From NCBI GenBank assembly GCA_034670405.1, contig JAXDDX010000013.1, positions 1,420,501 through 1,484,500 on the forward strand: 64,000 bases of DNA. The letters run 5' to 3'. The notes under the pieces were generated by a model, which had not been told where the DNA came from, ran no database searches, and saw nothing but the letters and a program-made list of their open reading frames with translations. The DNA is from Hoplostethus atlanticus (lineage: Eukaryota; Chordata; Actinopteri; Trachichthyiformes; Trachichthyidae). Each line of letters starts with the position of its first letter. Position 1 is the stretch's first letter. The position numbers were made by a program, and so were the translations under genes. This document shows positions 55,945 to 64,000 of the stretch, piece by piece.

Positions 55945-57715
55945 GTAAGACGCACAAAGCTTTGCAATTAGCGCTTTTCATTCGTGCATTGAAAACTTAA
56001 GCAAGGACCTGACAGCCCGTAGTAGCTCCAGGTGCTGGTGCCTTTGTTAGATTTTCTTTAGATTTCCTGTGCGAGTCGTTATTTCTAGGCAATATGAGCC
56101 CAAGCTATACATGGCTTATTCTAAATTAAAAAAACAAAAACGTCTGTCCGTTTGGTGCGTGTATTTCGCAGACTGGAGCGCTTGTTGCCTCTATTGAACT
56201 ACTGCTGGGCCTTTTAATGGCACATTCGCTCCTTTACCACCGTTTATTAGACAGAGTAAGAAGCTTGCATCGCTCACAGGCGCGTTTCGTTTATTTCTAT
56301 CTATATTATGTAACCTCCTCCTCGACAATATTATCCAGTTATAGCCCGATTTTTGCGGTGGAACTGGAAAAAAGGGGCAGCAGCTACACCCACTGAAGCG
56401 CCCACTGAAGGAAATCTACTTTGTCAGAGACGAGACAACTTTTGTATTTGACCTGGACAGGTGCATTGCTGTAAAAATATGAACCCACCCACCCGTTGTT
56501 TTTTTCGACCTGTTGGAAAGTAGAAGGCAAGCAAATTGGAAGGGCTAATGATATATAATAATATAACCTACCCACCTATTTTTGCTCGTGCATATAACTG
56601 CAGCTAGTGTTTACTGCCTAAGAGCCGGCAGAGTGTGTGTAACGTAATTGCAGGTCATGTGACTTAAACACATATTAGTGCATCCTCTGGAGACCTCATT
56701 CATATTAATCACAACATTTATTTCTATTTCTTTGTTTAGTCTTGCATTCATTTTCATTTTTATATCAATTTACTACTACGGTAATCCTCTAGTATTTTAT
56801 TTTAGACAGATACTATACAAACATCACAGCTAAAAGTCCAGCCCAGTGATGCTATAAGAGATTGCAGATAAATTCCCTATTGAGTACCACAGACACAATG
56901 AAAGTCCCTGTAGGAATATTACATGAATTTTTATGTAATATTGCACAAGCATTACATAGCTAACAGATGCTGTCAAAAATAGAGAAAGCTGATACCTTAG
57001 CTGTTCTCTCTGTGCCAAGTTAAGCTGGCACCGGCTTTCCGATTACTGCCAAGTCACAAGAGTTGGTTATAAATACATTTTACCTGGTGGATGAACAAAT
57101 AATTACCCAGGAATTAATCTGAACAAGTAATTGGCCACAATTGATCATTCTCTGCTATAAGAAATCAGGTTTTTTGTCCACACACTGATTTGCAGTTGAT
57201 TGGAATGGAGTTTAATGTCTTCGGCCATTTGAGAACATTGCTGCTTAAATAACTTTTTTGAATGAGTTTGTATGAGTAATGGAGTCGGTCCCAGATTATA
57301 CTACGCACACAGATAAACAAGACAGCCCACTCCGTTCCCACCCACCGCTCGTCCTGTGGAGTTCAGTAATTATAGGAAGGGGCATTGCTGGCTATTGCAC
57401 TGATTGCACTGATAAACAGGCCTTTACATCACAGAGGCAAAAAGTCTTCATTCTCAGTAGGATATCAGCATTCAGTCAACATCACCTGAACTTTTTGGAC
57501 ATGACAACAGCCTGTATTCAGCTGACTGATCCATATTCACATGTTGGGGCATGAATTCAACCAGTCAGCACTTCGCAGCTGTAATGGCAGGAGGAATAAT
57601 AGTCGGTTTCACACAGGAGCTTTCATTGTCACAGTGCTTTCTCAGCTGCTGCCACTTTCAAGGAAACACTATAATTGCTCATGAAAAGCCTTAAGAGTCC
57701 AAGTTACAGAGTTTG

Positions 57716-57716
<1 letters not shown>

Positions 57717-57746
<30 letters not shown>
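57717..57746. repeat. (CA)n microsatellite
   Basis: About 15 CA units. Confidence 0.95.
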
Positions 57747-57754
<8 letters not shown>

Positions 57755-58359
57755 ACGGGTATTGATGTGCTGTTTCAGTTCAGAGCTCACACTTGGCTTA
57801 CTGGGTCACAGCGGGGTGAGACGTCCTTACATCACTGGCCTTCCTGTTATTGTCGGAGGAAATTACCGCGATAAGCAAGCAAAGATGGACTACAAAGAGG
57901 CAGGACCCAGAGATGACAACCATTTAGTAGTGAAATATTCAGCTCGGTTTTATATCAATTGCACTTGGTTCAGGAATTTTGGCAAAAACCTGTAAAGCAA
58001 AAACCGGAGTAAGCCAGGAATTCAAGTGTTATTAACCCCCTTGCCAAAATAGAGGGCTGCCATTTGTGTCGCATCAATGGAAAGACATTAGTGCCATTGC
58101 AGATCGTTATTAAATTGTAGAAATTTTGAATTTGTGTTGCTCATGTTGAATCTCCCAGTCTCTCTTCTGCACTTTCACTAGCTACCTTTTGGTCAGGAAC
58201 TTGGAAAGAGTAGTGCCCAAAGACCAGAAACCAAGCGTATGCACGGGATTAGACACAGTAGCTAGTGAAAGTATATCCAACTCACTACCTAAACATGAAC
58301 ATCCATCAGTTACCGACCTCCTTCCCAGAGGATGCATGTATGATATAGTGTGAGAGCAA

Positions 58360-58385
58360 TGATGATGATGATGATGATGATGATG
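58360..58385. repeat. (GAT)n microsatellite
   Basis: About nine GAT units; ATC on the other strand gives a spurious poly-His frame. Confidence 0.95.
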
Positions 58386-61300
58386 CATCTTAAATGTAAG
58401 ACTCCTCCTCCTCTTTCTTCACCATGTGGCTACATCAGGGATTTCAAGGCTCTAGTCCACAAGGTCTATCTAGTTTAGAGGCCCCCTGTTTTCTCTCAGC
58501 TCCCTTTTCCCTAGGCAATAACCGCAGCAGGCTACAGCCCTACGCTTTGTTTTCCTCTGAGAGATCACGGCTGGTTTACCGTTTTGAGGCCAATCCTCAT
58601 TCTCATCACATGCGTTCCGTGACACCAGTGACACGAAGGTATTACAGGGGGGGGCTTGAAAAGCCGACGTCACTCTTCAGAGAGCCGTTTCAAAACACAA
58701 CACACCTCCTGAATACAGAAATAACGTTCTGCGGATTAATTTGTCTCGAATGGACGCTGACCAATTAATCAGGCGGGATGAGGAAGATAAGAGTATGATG
58801 CTGTCTGCCTTAACCACCGTCTCCTGCAGGAGTCATTAGCCCACAAGGAGTGATTTATTTGCCCTCTGTTGAGGGGAATGTCACAGTGGGGCAAATTAGT
58901 GCTAATTCACTTGGCAGGAGGACAGCCCTTGTTTGGTGAAACCTTGCCACCCTATTCCACTCATTCAGAGGATGGTTATTGCAGTTTTCATGGTTGGAAT
59001 TAGCAGCGGAGTTGCCAAGGGCACCAAGGGTACCCAGGTCAAATTGGCAGTGGCAGATGGCAAGGCCTTTTTCAGGACAATTTATTCTAGTGTGCATGAC
59101 ATCCAGATAGCATCTCTCAGGGTGCTTCCATATAAAGGTAGGCAGGGAGTCAAGGAAAGGTCATTTGCAGACCTTTCCCTTCATCTGTACCAGTGAAGGT
59201 GAAGTTTTATTCAACCTGGGCCTTCGAGGTACATCTTATTTACGTTTATATTTCAACTTTATTTTATTTCCAAGGTCTCTGGGATATAATCACCACCGCT
59301 TCCATGGCTTAATGAGCAAAGCTAGTGATTTAGACATGTTTATTTTGTCAAACTGACACTGCTAAGTATTGGAAATGAATTACATCCAGTTCTGCTCCGT
59401 ATTATAAATGGACTAATTATATCCCGATGTTGGAGCGCTGCCCGGTGCGAACACAGCCCAAAACAATGTTGTAGAACCTTAGCTGAGCCTTGAAGCCTTC
59501 ATTTGATGTCGCCGCGTCTTTGTTCGGCTCTGTGCCTTTTCTCTAATCAGTGAATGATGAGGATGACCTTTGTTAATCACAGCCTGATGTGAGGAGGCAG
59601 GGCAATCATTGTCCCGAGCATGGTGTCACACTGATATAGGCAATTTATTCTGGGTTTCCTCCATTGATTGCATTATATTTTGGTTTTGCTTCGGGTGACG
59701 TTGAAGATCTTTGGGTGCCACCTGATTTTTGAACTCTCACACGTTTAACACCTTATTCAGTAAATCAGACAATTCATTTTTTAGGTTTTGCCTCCATTTG
59801 CTTCCATTTTTCTTTCCATGTTAATCTAATTGTCTCCGATTGGCTCTAGCACTCTTCGGTGCTTGTGCTATTCTCTTTAAATGATGAAAACGATGAGTTC
59901 AATAAAGCCAAGTTGTTGAGGTCCATTAACACTGAATGTATCGCTAGCAGAATTGTTTCCCCAAGCTCCCATCTATGCTACAAGACCTTCTCTGCTCAGT
60001 TAATATTGATGACTCAGCCAGTAAACATCTTGCACTTTGATGTGGAAAAAGAGGAGTTTATTGGAGTAAAGTTCATGGGAAATGAACTGATCTTCATCTG
60101 TTATTTTTTAGTCTTTTTTTTCCCTTTGGAAGGGACCGAAGCATTTTAATCCCTCAAACTGAATGACAGCACAGACAGAAGTAAAATCTCTTGGCCACGT
60201 CTTTATTAAAAATAGCTTTGGTTTTAGGGACTTTAATGTTATCATCTCTAAAGTAATTATGTTCCAGAAAATGTCACAACAAGTGTTGATGGCTCAGTCT
60301 TGAAGATTTTAGGAATAATATCATGATTCTATTGTCAATGCACAAAGCAAATGAAGGTATAGTGAAGTCTTGAAGGGCCACAGGATTACAAAAAGCCCTG
60401 TTATTATGCTAAGCCCTCATCCTGAGAGAAATGACCTCATGACAGGACCTTTGGTGGTGACATGGCATCCGTGCATTAAACTGCATTAACTGTGTCTTGA
60501 TGCGGCGCTAGGTTCCTTTGACTGGTCTCACGGCTCCCCACAAACAATGAGTGTATTGTGTAATTACATCTCCTGAGTTTTCTTTGCATTGCACGTTGAC
60601 CCGTCTCATCACGATATACTTTGATAGCTTTTTTTTCATAGCTTCTTTGACAGATAATGACACCAGCAGTATTCTGCATCCACAAAGTGAGATACTTTCC
60701 TTTGAAAAACATCTCATTTAGATACAGCAAGGATCCACTCCCTCTCTCTTTCTTTGAAGAAGTTTCTGTCAAGCTGCACAGTGACAATGACCTAATTGCA
60801 GCTTCACGGTTATGCTAAATTTGGCAGGCCTGACCTGCCGTCGTGGAAGCTCAGCGTATAGTTAGACTGGAGTTATTATTTCCAGTGGGAGGGGGACCTC
60901 ATACAGATGTTGCTCACATCTGGATCCCTGAATCCCCCGGAGCTATGGGCTCGCTGGGTGTAGATTACAGTAAATACAATAAAGCACTGGAAGATTCCCC
61001 CCACAAAGCTTCCAGTGAGAAGAGAGTAGTATAGCAGTTCCCTGCTTTTTGAAATGCTACTATCAAATTCTAAATGTGTAGCAATTGTCAAAGATTGTTG
61101 TGACTAGTTCAAAAGATGCCATAGCAATATGACTTGTGCTGCCAATTGTGTTGTCCACCATTGTTGTAAAGTGCAATGCAAGGCTATTGCTCTGTTTTTA
61201 TAGCATGAAGCCACTCTCCTTTATATCAAGCAGATCACACTATTTTTCACTCAACAGCATGTTGTCTGAGATTCTGTGAGATTTTTCTATTTTTTTTTTT

Positions 61301-64000
61301 TAATTTGCACAACCAAAAATGAAACAAGAAAGAAAAATCAAAGCAACAACATACTAATTTAAAAAAGTAAAAAAGGATTACAATAATTGAAAAACAGTCC
61401 AAAAATACTTTGAGCACTCACAACCATGGTAAAATAAGGAAATCCAGTATTGTCCATGCATGTTGTTATCACATGGCAGAGAGCTGGTTAGCCAAGGGCG
61501 GGATCGTATTGCCTGTGTTTCCCTCCAGCCAAGGTTATTCATAGACGGTGCTTATGACAGCCATGTGTTAGCGCTGTACGGAGCGGTGCTTACATTTGTT
61601 TTCTAAATCACTTTTCTAACTTGTGACGAACGTAATTTCACCTTTATCAGAATGTGCCGAGGCTTATTTTCTCTCCGGCCACCTCTCTCTCTCTCCGGTA
61701 ATATAATGTGCCATTTCACTGCACTTCTGATTTGGGAATCATTTTCGGTGGATGTGTCATAACTGTGTGGCTGGATCCCCTGCAGTCATCCCAGCTGCTT
61801 ACCATGGAACACAGTCACCCTCCGCTGCCCCCTTGCCCCGGGTTTTCACCCCTGTGATCGCGAGTCGTACCGCTCATTTAATGCCCCCTTTTACACGATG
61901 CATACAAAACAATGGATATTGGAGAGGCGCCTGTGACGGAATAAAAGTGGAATTGAAGACATGAAGTACCGTGCAATCTGGTAGAGATAATCCACTGACA
62001 TATGCCAGTTTATCAGACCGCGACAGTAAGACCAAACCTTGATTTGTATACACGTTTTCTCGCAAAAAAGCGCCTCCGTGTGAATTGAAAAATGGCGTGA
62101 AATCTTCACAGCCGTGACCCGTGTGAGATTAGATATCACAGGAAGGAGTGAGGCAGGAAACACGGGCAAATGTGGAGCCAGCAGACATTTCATTATCTCT
62201 GAGCTGCTCAGCGAGAGCCAGAGAGCTATATGATTACCGCTCATTACCACTCATTATTGAGTGGATACCTGCAATTACATTGTCCTGTAATCACTGTTTC
62301 TGTGTTCCTGCGGCCTAATACAGGGATATTTCTGTAGGGAAAATGGGCACATGACATATACTGGCTGGACCACATTTGCAGTCATTTTCAGTGTTGTCCA
62401 TGTAGGCCTAATGTAGATAATCATTACATTGATTGGAAATGTAATAATCCCTCTGTTTCATGCAACACGTGAAATTGAATTTACCCAAATGTATGTTCCG
62501 TTTGAAGTCTGAATGTGTCAGGAAATGAGTTTCCACCTCCGCTGATCCAGAGCAAGATGAAAGCAGTAAAAAAAAAAGGAACTGGTTAGAAATGTCTGCA
62601 GTATCAATCTTTTGAAGTGAGTTCCGGCGCCTCGTCAAAGACCTTGATGCGGATGGAGAAAATGGCGCTAATGAGCCCGTGAAAGCAAACAACAATAGAG
62701 GAATAATAGCTTCCCTGGACGCTCCTTGACCTCCGTTTAATGAGAAAGAAATGCTCACGAAACTAGACGGATGCCCTTGCCACTCACACATCAGCAGATT
62801 AGCAGCTATTCAGTAGTGAGGGTTTTTGTTTTCCAGGTATAGAAGGGAAAAAAAAAACGGACCCATTCACCTACGGCGAGTGTGAATGCACTAATCGATC
62901 AATGTGTGTGGATGGAAAGTTTTTCTCACACTTGACTTGAATTGGCGGCGTCACGTCTGCCAACTGTAGGTACGATCCAAACATCCCTTCCTCATGTCAC
63001 AGAGAAGTAACCTCCTATATCTTCTGCTTTCTGATTCTGTACTGCACGACCCTTGGCCGTCTTTACAAGAGACTCTGAGTGGACTTGGGTGATCAATGGC
63101 TGATTAACATTACTCTGACAACTCCCCGCCCTTTGCCGAGGCTCCGCATGCCGATAGAATTCCCGCCGGGCGTTTTCTCGATGGCAATTGAGCCCTGCAA
63201 TTTCGAGTGGATCAATGTAATCCATGGTGCTTTATTGGAGTGGGCTTGAAATAGAGGCAAGGCATCGGATTTGCTGATTGTCTCCTCGTGTAGTTTAAAA
63301 AACAAAATGAAATATAAGAGTTTGTATCCACGGTCTGTGAACAGTAAAAGCATCTCTGTCTGCCGTCTGCTTTATTGGGTTACTCTCACATCAGCGTGTC
63401 TGGGTGTGATGTTTATGAGCATTGTTTGTTGTTGACCGCTGTGTTCTGTGAAAAAGGGACATCGGTTCAACTCTTCGGCAGTGATACTCCGCGATAAACT
63501 GATTAGTCACCATGGGAAATGGCTTCACCGCCGGTTGACAGTGAAGCCCGACTGCCTGAAGGGATAGATTCTCTGTTACTGTGGAGATGTGTTCGCCTCG
63601 CAAATATTTCCTCAGTGTAATTAAAGCCGAGGAGGGCAACGCTTCACCACAATCGGGGGGCTTGCGAGTGCACTCGAGGAAAACGGGTCACCCCAAGCCG
63701 TTGATCCCGTTTTTTTTCTAGCACACGAGGATGCACGGGCATGAGGGGGTGTGTGTGCACTCCCTTGCACCTTTCCTTATTGATTGGACAAGCCAGCATG
63801 GTTGTACCTGTGTGTACCCACATGAAAAGACCCTGTTGCTACTGCTGAATTCGTTTGATGCCGGCGAGGGGCCGTGGGACATGAATCTAAGCCAGCAACC
63901 CACCTGCGATTCAAACGGGGGGGTTGAGCGGTTACAACCTCGCCGAGGGTGTGTGCGGTTGGTTGCGCGCAACGTGGTACGTTGGCAAAAGGACGTAAAG

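Larger units (their letters stand above)
55945..64000 (+). other. LIN7A intron 1 (5' part)
   Basis: 8 kb with no sequence matching the next LIN7A segment (VARAIELLEKLQ), so exon 2 lies further right. It holds a (CA)n at 57717-57746 and a (GAT)n at 58360-58385. I see no other gene. Open frames here look like chance. Confidence 0.7.

Noticed and set aside
58182..58388. Frame starting with a poly-His run
   Set aside because: Produced by the (GAT)n microsatellite read on the minus strand.

Overview
The window is vertebrate nuclear DNA, most likely from a ray-finned (teleost) fish. It has split genes with GT-AG introns, very dense dinucleotide microsatellites, fish-type LINE tails and MITE-like foldbacks, and no operon-like coding. 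Most long open frames are intronic noise. The real coding content is small exons recognised by protein family and joined by compatible splice phases.

Layout: (1) 1-19131, plus strand: the 3' half of a liprin-alpha gene, PPFIA2. It covers the linker, the three SAM domains, the C-terminal PDZ-ligand exon ending VRTYSC, and a downstream 3' UTR exon. (2) 19190-50655, minus strand: a complete 16-exon ACSS3 gene, the mitochondrial acyl-CoA (propionyl-CoA) synthetase, about 697 codons. (3) 50656-55907: divergent intergenic DNA. (4) 55908-55944, plus strand: the first coding exon of LIN7A (Veli/MALS), whose first intron fills the rest of the window. Gene order and orientation (PPFIA2 and ACSS3 tail to tail, ACSS3 and LIN7A head to head) match my recollection of human 12q21, and this supports naming the liprin PPFIA2 rather than another paralogue. 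Liprin-alpha and LIN7 are both presynaptic scaffold proteins; ACSS3 is a metabolic enzyme, so the linkage is inherited synteny and not a pathway.

Sequence quality: six otherwise well conserved exons (four in PPFIA2, two in ACSS3) each carry one extra base that breaks the frame, mostly in short runs of the same base. Intact splice sites and conserved codons on both sides point to residual insertion errors in the assembly rather than dead genes.

The most interesting structure is how repeats touch splice sites. A LINE 3' tail with a (TC)n run forms the polypyrimidine tract of ACSS3 exon 10. A (TG)n run abuts the acceptor of ACSS3 exon 14. A 583-bp foldback transposon makes up nearly all of ACSS3 intron 2. 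An inverted pair of about 250-bp repeats brackets ACSS3 exons 2-3. In PPFIA2 the codons for the conserved C-terminal Val-Arg are also a good 5' splice site that could switch the PDZ ligand. I found no CRISPR, prokaryotic or viral system, and no convincingly new multi-gene system.
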